Below are positions 17,330 to 25,519 of a stretch of DNA of 64,000 bases, in pieces; within the stretch, counting starts at the first letter, position 1, and the number at the start of each line of letters is the position of its first letter. This DNA comes from Arenimonas terrae (GTDB taxonomy: Bacteria; Pseudomonadota; Gammaproteobacteria; Xanthomonadales; Xanthomonadaceae): positions 1,178,001-1,242,000 of the forward strand of contig NZ_SMDR01000001.1 of assembly GCF_006265115.1 (NCBI RefSeq). The letters are read 5' to 3'. The notes beneath the pieces were generated by a model. The model searched no databases and was not told the origin of the DNA. It was given only the letters and a program-made list of their open reading frames with translations. The position numbers were made by a program, and so were the translations under genes.

Positions 17330-18394
17330 TCACGGGTGCGAGACGACGATCGCGTCCTTCAGGCCCAGCTTGCTGGCCACCTGCTCGCGCAGCCGGTCGG
17401 CGGCGGCACGGTCGGCCTCGGGGCCCACGCGCACGCGCCAGACGGCGCCACGGTCGGTGTTGATGCGCTGGTGGAAGGCGACGAAGCCGGCCGCTTTGGC
17501 GCGGTCGCGCAGGGCGCTGGCATCGGCCTCGGAGCTGAGCGCGCCGAGCTGGACCGCGAAGCCCACGTCGGCGGCCGCCGCAGGGCGCGGCGTCGGCGCA
17601 CTGGCCGCCGGGGCCGGACGCGCCGCCGCCCCGGCATCCAGGGCAATCACCGGCGCGGACCCGCCGGTCACGCCCTCCACGCGCAGGCGCGCGGCTTCGG
17701 CGACGGTGCGCTCGGCGTAGGGGCCGACGCGCAGGCGCATCGCCGGCTTGCCGCCGACGTCCACCGTCTCGCTGGTCAGCGGCAGGCCCTGGGCGCGCAG
17801 CTTGTCGGCCAGGGCGCGGGCATTGGCGAGGTTGGAGAAGCTGCCGACGTTGACCACGTAGCGGCCACCGGCGGTGCTGGCCGGCAGCGGCGCGGCGGGT
17901 GCGGGTGCGGGTGCGGGTGCGGGTGCGGGTGCGGGTGCGGGTGCCGGGGTGGCGGCGACCGGCGCCGGCGCGGGAGTTTCGGGTTCCGGCGTCGCGGGCG
18001 TCGGGGCCAGGGGCTCGCCGCTGGCGGCGTCCACCGCCGCGATGGGTTCTTCGTCCACCGGCGCCACGACCGGATCGGCGGCGTCCGGGCCCGCGCTGCC
18101 GCCCACCGGCCGGCCGTCGGGGCCGAGCGTGACCAGGGCATCGGGATCGGCCGCGCCCGGGGGCGCGGTGTCCAGGCCCAGCACGCCGTCTTCCGGAGTG
18201 TCCTGGGCGGGAAGCGTCAGCGGCAGTTCGCGGGTCTCGAACTCCTGGTCCGGCGCGGCCGGCATGTCCAGCGGCACCTGCGCGGCATCGGGTTCGGCGG
18301 TGTCGGGCCCCATCAGCAGCATGGGCAGGAAGATCATGGCCAGCGCCACCAGCACGGCGGCGCCGACCAGGCGCTGTTTCAGGGCGGAATCCAT
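17330..18394 (-). CDS. DedD-like inner-membrane protein with two SPOR domains
   Basis: A 354-residue protein with one N-terminal membrane helix (about 8-26) and a long, low-complexity Pro/Ala/Asp-rich periplasmic linker. It ends in two SPOR domains, about 174-250 (RYVVNVGSFSNLANARALAD) and 272-352 (DVGFAVQLGALSSEADASAL). SPOR domains bind peptidoglycan stripped of stem peptides at the septum. E. coli DedD, in the same folC-dedD-cvpA-purF order, has only one, so the doubling is notable. The linker holds an (Ala-Pro)8 run encoded by a perfect hexamer repeat. The start follows a TATAAT box by about 32 bases. Confidence 0.85.
   Translation of the reverse strand: MDSALKQRLVGAAVLVALAMIFLPMLLMGPDTAEPDAAQVPLDMPAAPDQEFETRELPLTLPAQDTPEDGVLGLDTAPPGAADPDALVTLGPDGRPVGGSAGPDAADPVVAPVDEEPIAAVDAASGEPLAPTPATPEPETPAPAPVAATPAPAPAPAPAPAPAPAPAAPLPASTAGGRYVVNVGSFSNLANARALADKLRAQGLPLTSETVDVGGKPAMRLRVGPYAERTVAEAARLRVEGVTGGSAPVIALDAGAAARPAPAASAPTPRPAAAADVGFAVQLGALSSEADASALRDRAKAAGFVAFHQRINTDRGAVWRVRVGPEADRAAADRLREQVASKLGLKDAIVVSHP
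17897..17944 (-). repeat. 8 x 6-bp microsatellite inside the SPOR-protein linker
   Basis: Eight perfect copies of GGGTGC on the plus strand encode an alternating Ala-Pro stretch on the minus strand. Because the unit is six bases, copy-number changes would alter linker length without a frameshift. Confidence 0.95.
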
Positions 18395-18425
18395 CGGGAT
18401 TTCAGTCCGGCCGGGAGAGGCGCGA

Positions 18426-18431
18426 ATTATA
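18426..18431 (-). promoter_or_regulatory. consensus minus-10 of the SPOR protein-cvpA-purF operon
   Basis: A perfect TATAAT on the minus strand lies 24-29 bases downstream of the folC stop and about 32 bases before the SPOR-protein ATG. It suggests this operon has its own promoter separate from folC. Confidence 0.65.
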
Positions 18432-18454
18432 GCCGGGATGCCGGCGCCGCCGGT

Positions 18455-19702
18455 TCAGTCGGCGGCCAGGGCTTCAGCCACCGTGTGGAATGAACCGAAT
18501 ACCAGCACGCGGCCGTCGGGCCCGGCCGCGCGCGTCGCCGCGGCCAGGGCCTCGGCCAGGCTGCGGTGCGGGTGCAGGATCTCGGCCGGCAGGTGCTCGG
18601 CCAGGCGCCGCGCCAGTTCCTCGACGGCGAGCCCGCGCGGGCCGGCGTCGGTGATCGGGCCCAGGTGCCAGCCCTGCAGGTAGGGCGCGACCGGGGCGCT
18701 GATGCCGGCCAGGTCCTTGTCGGCCAGGGCGCTGAACACCGCCACGGTCGACTTCGGGTGGGCCGCCAGCCATTCGGCCAGCTGGCGCGCGCCCTGCGGA
18801 TTGTGGGCCACGTCGAGCACGCGCTCGGGGCGGCCGGGCAGCCGCTGCAGGCGGCCGGGCACCCGGGCCGAACGCACGCCTTCGCGGATCGCCGCGTCGG
18901 GAATCGGCAGATCCAGCGCGCGCAGCGCCGCGATCGCGGCCGCCGCGTTGCCGCGCTGGGCCGGCGCTTCCAGCGCGGGTTCGGGCAGGTCGATCTGGTA
19001 ACCCGGCTCGCGCCAGCGCCAGCCGCCCTCGATGACGTCGATCAGGTAATCCGAATGGCCGCGGATGGCGAACGCACCGATCGCGTAGGCGCGCCGCAGC
19101 ACCGACGAGGGAGGGTCCTTCTCGGCCAGCACTGCGGGCCTGCCGGCGCGCAGGATGCCGGCCTTCTCGGCGCCGATGCTTTCGCGGTCGTCGCCCAGGT
19201 AGTCCTGGTGGTCCAGGTCCACCGTGGTGATCACCGCGACGTCGGGGTCGATGATGTTGGTGGCGTCCAGGCGGCCGCCCAGGCCGACCTCGAGGATCGC
19301 CAGGTCCAGCCCCGCGGCCTCGAAGAGCAGCAGCGCGGCCAGGGTGCCGAATTCGAAGTAGGTCAGCGGGATCTCGCCGCGGGCGGCCTCGATGCGCTCG
19401 AAGGCCGCGACCAGCGCGGCATCGTCCGCGTCGGCGCCATCGACGCGCACCCGCTCGTTGTAGCGGCGCAGGTGCGGCGAGGTGTAGGCGCCGACCTTCA
19501 GCCCAGCGGCGCGCGCGATCGCCTCCAGGAAGGCGACCGTCGAGCCCTTGCCATTGGTGCCGCCGACCGTGACCACGGCGCGCCCGGGACGGCCCAGGCC
19601 GAGCCGGCGCGCGACCTCGCCCACCCGTTCCAGGCCCATGTCGATGGACTTGGGGTGGACCGACTGCTGATAGTCCAGCCACTGCGCGAGGGTTCGATTC
19701 AT
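18455..19702 (-). CDS. folC: bifunctional folylpolyglutamate/dihydrofolate synthase FolC
   Basis: Adds glutamate to dihydropteroate and to folates. A 415-residue Mur-ligase-fold enzyme: P-loop GGTNGKGS at 47-54, YTSPHL, EVGLGGRLDATN, TTVDLDHQDYLG, and a C-terminal VLDVAHNPQGA and VFGSFHTVAE. Length fits the family. Predicted to be expressed from a leaderless transcript: GATAAT at 19714-19709 is only six bases from the ATG. Confidence 0.94.
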   Translation of the reverse strand: MNRTLAQWLDYQQSVHPKSIDMGLERVGEVARRLGLGRPGRAVVTVGGTNGKGSTVAFLEAIARAAGLKVGAYTSPHLRRYNERVRVDGADADDAALVAAFERIEAARGEIPLTYFEFGTLAALLLFEAAGLDLAILEVGLGGRLDATNIIDPDVAVITTVDLDHQDYLGDDRESIGAEKAGILRAGRPAVLAEKDPPSSVLRRAYAIGAFAIRGHSDYLIDVIEGGWRWREPGYQIDLPEPALEAPAQRGNAAAAIAALRALDLPIPDAAIREGVRSARVPGRLQRLPGRPERVLDVAHNPQGARQLAEWLAAHPKSTVAVFSALADKDLAGISAPVAPYLQGWHLGPITDAGPRGLAVEELARRLAEHLPAEILHPHRSLAEALAAATRAAGPDGRVLVFGSFHTVAEALAAD

Positions 19703-19708
19703 GGCGGC

Positions 19709-19754
19709 ATTATCCGCCGCCGGACCGCCGCGGAGCAGCCCCAGCGGTTAGACT
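19709..19754. promoter_or_regulatory. divergent minus-10 boxes, folC and small charged protein
   Basis: On the minus strand GATAAT (19714-19709) is followed by GCCGCC and then the folC ATG, so transcription should start at or next to the start codon. On the plus strand TAGACT (19749-19754) gives a leader of about 21 bases for the gene at 19782. Confidence 0.45.
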
Positions 19755-19781
19755 GGCGGCATTCCAGACGCCGAGCGCCCC

Positions 19782-19943
19782 ATGGCCAAGCCCAATTATT
19801 CGTTCGAGAAGCGCCAGCGCGAACTCGCCAAGCAGAAGAAGAAGGCCGAGAAGGAAGCCGAGAAGGCGGCCCGCAAGCGTGCCGGCCAGCCGCCCGAGGC
19901 CGAAACCCCCGAAGACGCTGATCCGGCCGCCTCCGCGGACTGA
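19782..19943 (+). CDS. 53-residue highly charged small protein
   Basis: MAKPNYSFEKRQRELAKQKK begins a Lys/Glu/Ala-rich helical segment to about residue 34, followed by an acidic Pro/Glu/Asp tail. The frame is bounded by a plausible minus-10 and by a good start context, and codon third positions are almost all G or C as in neighbouring genes. Small proteins with a KPNYxxEKRQ-type N-terminus occur in other proteobacteria; their role is unknown. The charge pattern suggests nucleic-acid or ribosome contact, which is speculative. Confidence 0.72.
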   Translation: MAKPNYSFEKRQRELAKQKKKAEKEAEKAARKRAGQPPEAETPEDADPAASAD

Positions 19944-20011
19944 TCCCGCGAGGGCCGATGGACCCAACGACCGTGACGCCAGGATCGGCCTGATCCTGGC
20001 GCCCTCGCCGC

Positions 20012-20662
20012 TCACAGCGCCCGGTGCACCGCCTCGCCGAACAGCGCGGTGTGATGGCCGCAGTCGTTCAGCCGCACCACCTCCAGCGCATCGGCCGACG
20101 GTCCCTCGAGCAGGTTGATCGTGGTCGGCGCCTGCCGGAAGGTCCACAGCCGCGACAGCGGCAGGCCGAGGATGCGGCACAGGATCACGCGGTTCACCGC
20201 GTCGTGCGCCACCACCAGCAGCGTGTCGTCGGCGCCCAGGCCGGCGCAGGCGCGCTGGAACGCCGGCCAGGCGCGGTCGAGCACTTCCACGATCGACTCG
20301 CCGCCGGCGCCGGGCATCTGCACCGTCTCGGGCTTTTCGCGCCAGGCGCGCAGGCGCACCGGATCGCGTTCGCGGATCTCCGCGGCCAGCAGGCCCTCCC
20401 AGTCGCCGTGCGCGATTTCCTTCAGGCCCTCGTCGAAACGCAGGCTGGCCGCACGCGCCTCGCCGAGCGCGAGCTCGGCGGTGCGGCGCGCGCGCACCAG
20501 GGGCGAAGCGACGGCGCGCGCGATGTCGACGCCGGCCAGGCGTTCGCCGAGCAGGCGCGCCTGGCGCTCGCCGTTTTCCGACAGCGCGATGTCCATCTGG
20601 CCCTGGTAGCGGCCTTCGGCGTTCCAGGGCGTTTCGCCGTGGCGTGCGAGCAGGACCTTCAT
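20012..20662 (-). CDS. histidine phosphatase family protein (phosphoglycerate mutase-like)
   Basis: A 216-residue histidine phosphatase: LLARHGETPWNAEGRYQGQ gives the RHG motif with catalytic His8, and VVAHDAVNRVI supplies the second histidine. It resembles GpmB/CobC-type phosphatases rather than dPGM. The ATG overlaps the serA stop as TGATG, so it is coupled to serA. Some members of this superfamily act as phosphoserine phosphatases, which would complete the serine pathway from SerA; that role is an inference from coupling, not shown by sequence. Confidence 0.85.
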   Translation of the reverse strand: MKVLLARHGETPWNAEGRYQGQMDIALSENGERQARLLGERLAGVDIARAVASPLVRARRTAELALGEARAASLRFDEGLKEIAHGDWEGLLAAEIRERDPVRLRAWREKPETVQMPGAGGESIVEVLDRAWPAFQRACAGLGADDTLLVVAHDAVNRVILCRILGLPLSRLWTFRQAPTTINLLEGPSADALEVVRLNDCGHHTALFGEAVHRAL

Positions 20663-22224
20663 CAGACCTGCTCCATCGCGACGATGCCCGGGATGCCGCG
20701 CAGCGAAGCCAGCTGCGCCTCTGGCACCTCGCGATCGACCGTGATCGCCGCCACCGCGCCGCCGTCGCCGGTGGCGCCCAGCGAGAAGTTGACGATGTTC
20801 ACGCCCGCCGCGCCCAGGTGCGAACCGACCAGGCCGATCACGCCGGGTTTGTCCTCGTTGCGCATCAGCAGGATGTGCGCCAGCGGATCGAAATCGAGTT
20901 CGACGCCGTCCAGGCGCACCACGCGCGGGCCGCGGTGCAGGGTCGCCTCGATCTCCCGCACCACGCCGCCGCCCTGCACGCGGATGCGCAGCAGGCGGTC
21001 GAAACCGTCGCCGTCGCCGCCCAGGGTTTCGGCCACTTCCAGCCCACGTTGCGCCGCTTCCTGCAGCGCGTTCACCGGCGTGACGCGGCCAGAGGCCGGG
21101 CCCAGCAGCGAGGCGACGAGCAGGCGTGTCAGCGGCCGCGTATCCAGGCCCTCGGTGCGGCCGGCATAGGTGACCTGCAGCTTCACCGGCGCCGGAACCA
21201 GCTTGGCCGCGAGCTTGCCCAACGCGGTCATCAGCGGCATCCACGGCCCCACTTCGCGCGCGGTTTCCGGCGTCAGCGGCGGCAGGTTGACGCAGCCGGC
21301 GACGGCGCCGGTGGCGACGAAGTCGATGATCTGCCGCGCCAGGATGGTGCTGACCGCCTGCTGCGCCTCGCCGGTGCTGGCGCCCAGGTGCGGGGTCAGG
21401 ATCAGTTTCGGGTTGCCGCGCAGGGGCGAGTCCTTGGGCAGCGGTTCGGTCACGAAGGTGTCGAGCGCGGCGCCGCCCAGGTGGCCTTCGTCCAGCAGCT
21501 TCAGCAGCGCGTCCTCGTCCACCAGGCCGCCGCGGGCGGCGTTCACCAGGAAGGCGCCCTTCTTCATCGTGCGCAGGCGCGCCTCGTTGAGCAGGTTGGT
21601 GGTTTCCTTGGTGCGCGGGATGTGCAGCGTGATCACGTCGGCCCAGGCCAGCAGCTCGTCGAGCGCCATCAGCGGCACGCTGCCCTTGCCCGCCGCGGAC
21701 GCCGGCAGGAAGGGATCGTGCGCGGCCACTTCCATGCCGATGCCCTGGGCCTTGCGCGCGACCGTGGCGCCGATGCGCCCGAGACCAATCACGCCGAGCT
21801 TCTTGCCCTCGAGCTCGAAACCGGTGAGGCCGGCCTTGGGCCATTCGCCGGCCTTCATGCCGGCGTCGGCGCGCGGCACGTGCCGGGCCAGGGCGAACAG
21901 CAGCGAGATCGCATGTTCGGCGGCAGCCAGGGTATTGCCGTCGGGCGCGTTCATCACGGCGATGCCGCGGGCAGTGGCGGCCTCGACGTCGATGGTGTCG
22001 ACGCCGGCGCCGGCGCGGCCGATCACCTTCAGGGCGCCGGCCTTGGCCAGCGATTCGGCCGAGACCAGGGTCGCCGAGCGAACCAGCACCGCGTCGAAGC
22101 CCTCGAGCTTCGCGGCGAGTTTCGCGGCGTCCTTGATCGGTTCGGACACCTCGACCGTCCATCCCGCATTGCGGAACAGCGCCAGGCCGTCCTCATGGAT
22201 GCCATCACAGGCCAATACGCGCAT
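20662..22224 (-). CDS. serA: D-3-phosphoglycerate dehydrogenase SerA (long, ACT-containing form)
   Basis: First step of serine synthesis: 3-phosphoglycerate to 3-phosphohydroxypyruvate with NAD. 520 residues: substrate domain at the N-terminus (RVLACDGIHEDGLALF), Rossmann domain with GVIGLGRIG, catalytic residues in NAARGGLVDEDALL and TPHLGAST, an intervening ASB domain from about 320, and a C-terminal ACT domain (NEDKPGVIGLVGSHLGAAGVNI) that binds serine in relatives. The start at 22224 is supported by GAGGAG a few bases upstream. Confidence 0.95.
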   Translation of the reverse strand: MRVLACDGIHEDGLALFRNAGWTVEVSEPIKDAAKLAAKLEGFDAVLVRSATLVSAESLAKAGALKVIGRAGAGVDTIDVEAATARGIAVMNAPDGNTLAAAEHAISLLFALARHVPRADAGMKAGEWPKAGLTGFELEGKKLGVIGLGRIGATVARKAQGIGMEVAAHDPFLPASAAGKGSVPLMALDELLAWADVITLHIPRTKETTNLLNEARLRTMKKGAFLVNAARGGLVDEDALLKLLDEGHLGGAALDTFVTEPLPKDSPLRGNPKLILTPHLGASTGEAQQAVSTILARQIIDFVATGAVAGCVNLPPLTPETAREVGPWMPLMTALGKLAAKLVPAPVKLQVTYAGRTEGLDTRPLTRLLVASLLGPASGRVTPVNALQEAAQRGLEVAETLGGDGDGFDRLLRIRVQGGGVVREIEATLHRGPRVVRLDGVELDFDPLAHILLMRNEDKPGVIGLVGSHLGAAGVNIVNFSLGATGDGGAVAAITVDREVPEAQLASLRGIPGIVAMEQV

Positions 22225-22778
22225 AACCCTCTCCTCATTCGACAGCGGTGGGAGACCGGACGGCACGCCCCGGAGCCGGGGCGCGCAGGCCGGGCTCGGA
22301 TTCAGGTCGCGGAAACGCCAACGCCCGCCGCGGCGGGAGCTTGGGTACGCAGGAAATCCACCGTCTGCCGGCGCACGGACGTGCGGGCAAGGAGAGACGA
22401 CGCCGGGAGGCGATCGAATCGCGCGATTGCGCTGTGACCTTCAGAAAGCCGATGCGGAACGACGCCACCGGCGTGACTGCGGGTCTGGAGACGGGGCTTC
22501 ATGAGCATGGGAGTCCAGGACCTACGAGCCCACCATAACGAACAACGAGGCCAAAGAAAACCGGCCCGTCATTGCCCGACCAGGTAGCGAGCCCCGTCCC
22601 CTCTTCGGCAAAGCCGAAGCCCCCTCCCGCCCCCCGCCCGAAATCGGCGGTGAGGAGCTGGACGCGCCCCCCTCGCACCCGCACTCGCGAAAAGCCCGCC
22701 AAAGCATGACCAATGGCCTACACCCAGCCCCACCAAACCCCCTACCCTCGCCGTTCCGTACCCGCATCCGGACCCGCC
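22225..22778. other. 554-base gap with no convincing gene; serA leader hairpins
   Basis: Upstream of serA on the minus strand there are two GC hairpins, GCCCCGG-AG-CCGGGGC at 22267-22282 and the palindrome CCCGCCGCGGCGGG at 22324-22337, which could be leader or attenuator structures. Short open frames here have no recognisable product or ribosome binding site. The stretch 22590-22680 is C-rich and low in complexity. No RNA gene or known riboswitch was recognised. Confidence 0.4.
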
Positions 22779-24884
22779 ATGACCCCGCGCCTGAAGCCGC
22801 TCGCCCTCGCCCTTTCGATCACCGTCGCCCTGGCCGCCTGCCAGAAACCGGCCGAGGCGCCCGCGGACACCGCCGCCGCCGCCGAACCGCCCAAGCTCAC
22901 GATCGACCTGGCCAAGGTCGCCCAGCAGCCGATCTCGCTGCAGGCCGCCGACCTCGACCCGTCCATCGCTGCCTGCCAGGACTTCAACGGCTTCGTGAAC
23001 GCGAAATGGCTCGCTGCCAACCCGGTGCCGGGCGACCGCACCACCTGGGGCGCCTTCGCGGCGCTGGGCGAGCGTTCGCTGCAGGTCCAGCACGAGCTGG
23101 CCAAGGCCGCGGCCGCCGGCACCTGGGCCGCCGGCACGATGGAACAGAAGGTCGGCGACTTCTTCGCCGCCGGCATGGACGAGGCCAAGATCGAGGCCGC
23201 CGGCATCACGCCGATCCAGCCCGACCTGGACCGCATCGCCGCGCTCACCGCCACCTCCGAGATCCCCGCCTACCTCGGCGAGGCCTACGCCAAGGGCCAG
23301 GGCATGCTGTTCGGCTTCTTCGCGATGGCCGACTACAACGACTCGAACACCAACATGGCCTACGCCATCCAGGGCGGCCTGTCCCTGCCCGAGCGCGCCT
23401 ACTACCTGGAAGACCGCGAGGACTACAAGACCGCGCGCGCCGCCTTCCTCGAACACGTGGCCAAGGTGCTGACGCTCGCCGGCGCCGATGCCGAAACCGC
23501 CAAGGCGCAGGCGCAGCAGGTCATGGATTTCGAGACCCGCCTGGCCAAGGCCTCGCTGGGCCGACTCGAGCTGCGCGACCCGGCCAGCCGCTACAACCCG
23601 GTCGCGCTGGCCGACGCCGACGCCAGCACGCCGAACTTCAGCTGGACCGCCTTCTTCGCCGCGCTCGACGTCGAGGCGCCCAAGACCTTCTCGCTGGCCA
23701 CGCCGGGCTTCTTCAAGGAATTCGACGCGATGCTGGCCGATGTGCCGCTGGAGCAGTGGCAGACCTGGCTGCGCTTCCGCACGATCGACGGCGCCTCGCC
23801 CTACCTCAGCAGCGCCTTCGAGCAGGCCAACTACGAGTTCTACCGCAAGACGCTGGCCGGCCAGGCGCAGATGCAGGAGCGCTGGAAGCGCGTGCTCGGC
23901 GCGCTGAACGGCTCGATGGGCGAAGGTTTCGGCCAGATCTACGTCGCCCAGGCCTTCCCGCCCGAATCCAAGGCCAAGATGGAAGCCCTGGTGCAGAACC
24001 TGATGGCTTCGCTCAAGGGCCGGCTGGAGAACCTGGAGTGGATGAGCGCCGAGACCAAGGCCAAGGCGCTCGAGAAGTGGTCCAGCTTCACGCCCAAGAT
24101 CGGCTACCCGGACAAGTGGCGCGACTGGAGCGGCCTGTCGGTGGCGCGCGACAGCTACGCCGCCAACCTGATGGCCGCCGCCGCCTTCAACATGCGCTAC
24201 AACCTCGACAAGATCGGCAAGCCGGTGGACCGCAGCGAATGGGGCATGAGCCCGCAGACGGTGAACGCCTATTACCGTTCCACCGCCAACGAGATCGTGT
24301 TCCCGGCCGCGATCCTGCAGCCGCCGTTCTTCGACGCCAATGCCGACGACGCGCTCAACTACGGCGGCATCGGCGCGGTGATCGGCCACGAGATGCTGCA
24401 CGGCTTCGACGACCAGGGCAGCAAGTTCGACGCCGCCGGCAACATGGCCAACTGGTGGACCGACGCCGACCGCGCCAAGTTCGAGGCCGCGACCACCAAG
24501 CTCGCGGACCAGTACAGCGGTTACGAGGCGCTGCCGGGGCTGTTCGTCAACGGCAAGCTGGGCCTGGGCGAGAACATCGCCGACCTCGGCGGCGTCACGG
24601 TCGCCTACGACGCGCTGAAGAAGGCGCAGGGCGAGAACTTCTCCGACCCGATGATCGACGGGTACACGCAGGACCAGCGCTTCTTCATGAACTGGGCGAC
24701 GGTGTGGCGCGTGGCCTTCACCGAGGCGCAGCTCAAGCAGCAGATCACGGTCGGCCCGCATTCGCCGGGCATGTTCCGGGCGGTCGGCCCGGCGCAGAAC
24801 CTGCCGGCCTTCGCCGCCGCCTTCCAGTGCAAGGCCGGCGACAAGATGGTCCGCTCCGAAAACGACCGCGTCGTCATCTGGTAA
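22779..24884 (+). CDS. M13-family zinc metallopeptidase lipoprotein, copy 1
   Basis: A 701-residue neprilysin/PepO-type endopeptidase. The start at 22779 gives a lipoprotein signal ending LAAC-QKP, so it should be anchored in the envelope. The zinc site is intact: HEMLH at 537-541 within VIGHEMLHGFDDQG, the third ligand in GENIADLGG, and NAYY plus the invariant C-terminal region FQCKAGDKMV and VVIW. The N-terminal domain carries the FVNAKWLAANPVP pattern of M13. It is the first of three tandem paralogues and is followed by an intrinsic terminator. M13 enzymes cleave short peptides; the natural substrate is not known. Confidence 0.93.
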   Translation: MTPRLKPLALALSITVALAACQKPAEAPADTAAAAEPPKLTIDLAKVAQQPISLQAADLDPSIAACQDFNGFVNAKWLAANPVPGDRTTWGAFAALGERSLQVQHELAKAAAAGTWAAGTMEQKVGDFFAAGMDEAKIEAAGITPIQPDLDRIAALTATSEIPAYLGEAYAKGQGMLFGFFAMADYNDSNTNMAYAIQGGLSLPERAYYLEDREDYKTARAAFLEHVAKVLTLAGADAETAKAQAQQVMDFETRLAKASLGRLELRDPASRYNPVALADADASTPNFSWTAFFAALDVEAPKTFSLATPGFFKEFDAMLADVPLEQWQTWLRFRTIDGASPYLSSAFEQANYEFYRKTLAGQAQMQERWKRVLGALNGSMGEGFGQIYVAQAFPPESKAKMEALVQNLMASLKGRLENLEWMSAETKAKALEKWSSFTPKIGYPDKWRDWSGLSVARDSYAANLMAAAAFNMRYNLDKIGKPVDRSEWGMSPQTVNAYYRSTANEIVFPAAILQPPFFDANADDALNYGGIGAVIGHEMLHGFDDQGSKFDAAGNMANWWTDADRAKFEAATTKLADQYSGYEALPGLFVNGKLGLGENIADLGGVTVAYDALKKAQGENFSDPMIDGYTQDQRFFMNWATVWRVAFTEAQLKQQITVGPHSPGMFRAVGPAQNLPAFAAAFQCKAGDKMVRSENDRVVIW

Positions 24885-24900
24885 TCCCGCGCGTTTCTCA

Positions 24901-24930
24901 CCCCGGGCAGTCCGCTGCCCGGGGTTTTCT
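24901..24930 (+). terminator. intrinsic terminator after M13 copy 1
   Basis: A 10-bp perfect stem CCCCGGGCAG / CTGCCCGGGG with a TCCG loop is followed by TTTTCTTTT. Confidence 0.88.
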
Positions 24931-25000
24931 TTTACCCCCGGCCGCGTGCTCCGCAAGTAGATCAAGTGCTCGCGGGCGGTTGATCCGGCGTGCGCCGTCC

Positions 25001-25395
25001 CGCATCGCTATAGTCCCCTGCCCGCTCAGTCGGCGCGGCGTCCTGCCCACCGATTCGCGGCCGCTACGGCATCCTGCCTTCGCTTCAGGGGACTATAGCG
25101 ATGCGTGCCGTCGCCACGACTCTTCCTCGCGGGCCGATGGGACAAGCGCGTGCCCCCAAAAGGCACGAAGGCTCGTCGCCGGAACAACCGGTCTCGCCAA
25201 CAGGCCAGGACACCCGATGCTGCCTTTAGATCGAAACCCCGGCCCGGACGGTCCGGAGGCCGTCGTGCGAGGGTCATTTTCCGGGGCATCGAAAACACGG
25301 ACGTTTTCGATGAGCCTCCATGGATGGATTCACGGCGTCCCCGGGAAATGACCCTCGTGCGGCGGCCTGTCGCCAAGCACGATCCCGGCGCCACC
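25001..25395 (+). repeat. structured intergenic element, copy A
   Basis: It contains two large hairpins. Hairpin 1 has perfect 20-bp arms (25001-25020 and 25086-25105) around a 65-base spacer. Hairpin 2 has 19-bp outer arms (25268-25286 and 25339-25357, one G-T wobble) enclosing a nested perfect 10-bp hairpin, CATCGAAAAC / GTTTTCGATG (25287-25312). The region after hairpin 1 aligns in blocks with the reverse complement of 51282-51723. It has no credible gene, although an open frame runs across it. It separates M13 copies 1 and 2. Confidence 0.8.
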
Positions 25396-25519
25396 AAGGT
25401 GAGGGGTGACCTTCGACCTATGCCGGGTCCCGGCGAAGGGTCCAGAATCAGCCGCCCGCCGCGCTGCCGACGGCCGATCCCACCTTTCCGAACGCGCCCC
25501 GCGGCGCCTGGAGCCATAC

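Noticed and set aside
22225-22778. Small genes in the gap upstream of M13 copy 1
   Set aside because: Candidate frames lack start signals, conserved composition or recognisable products.
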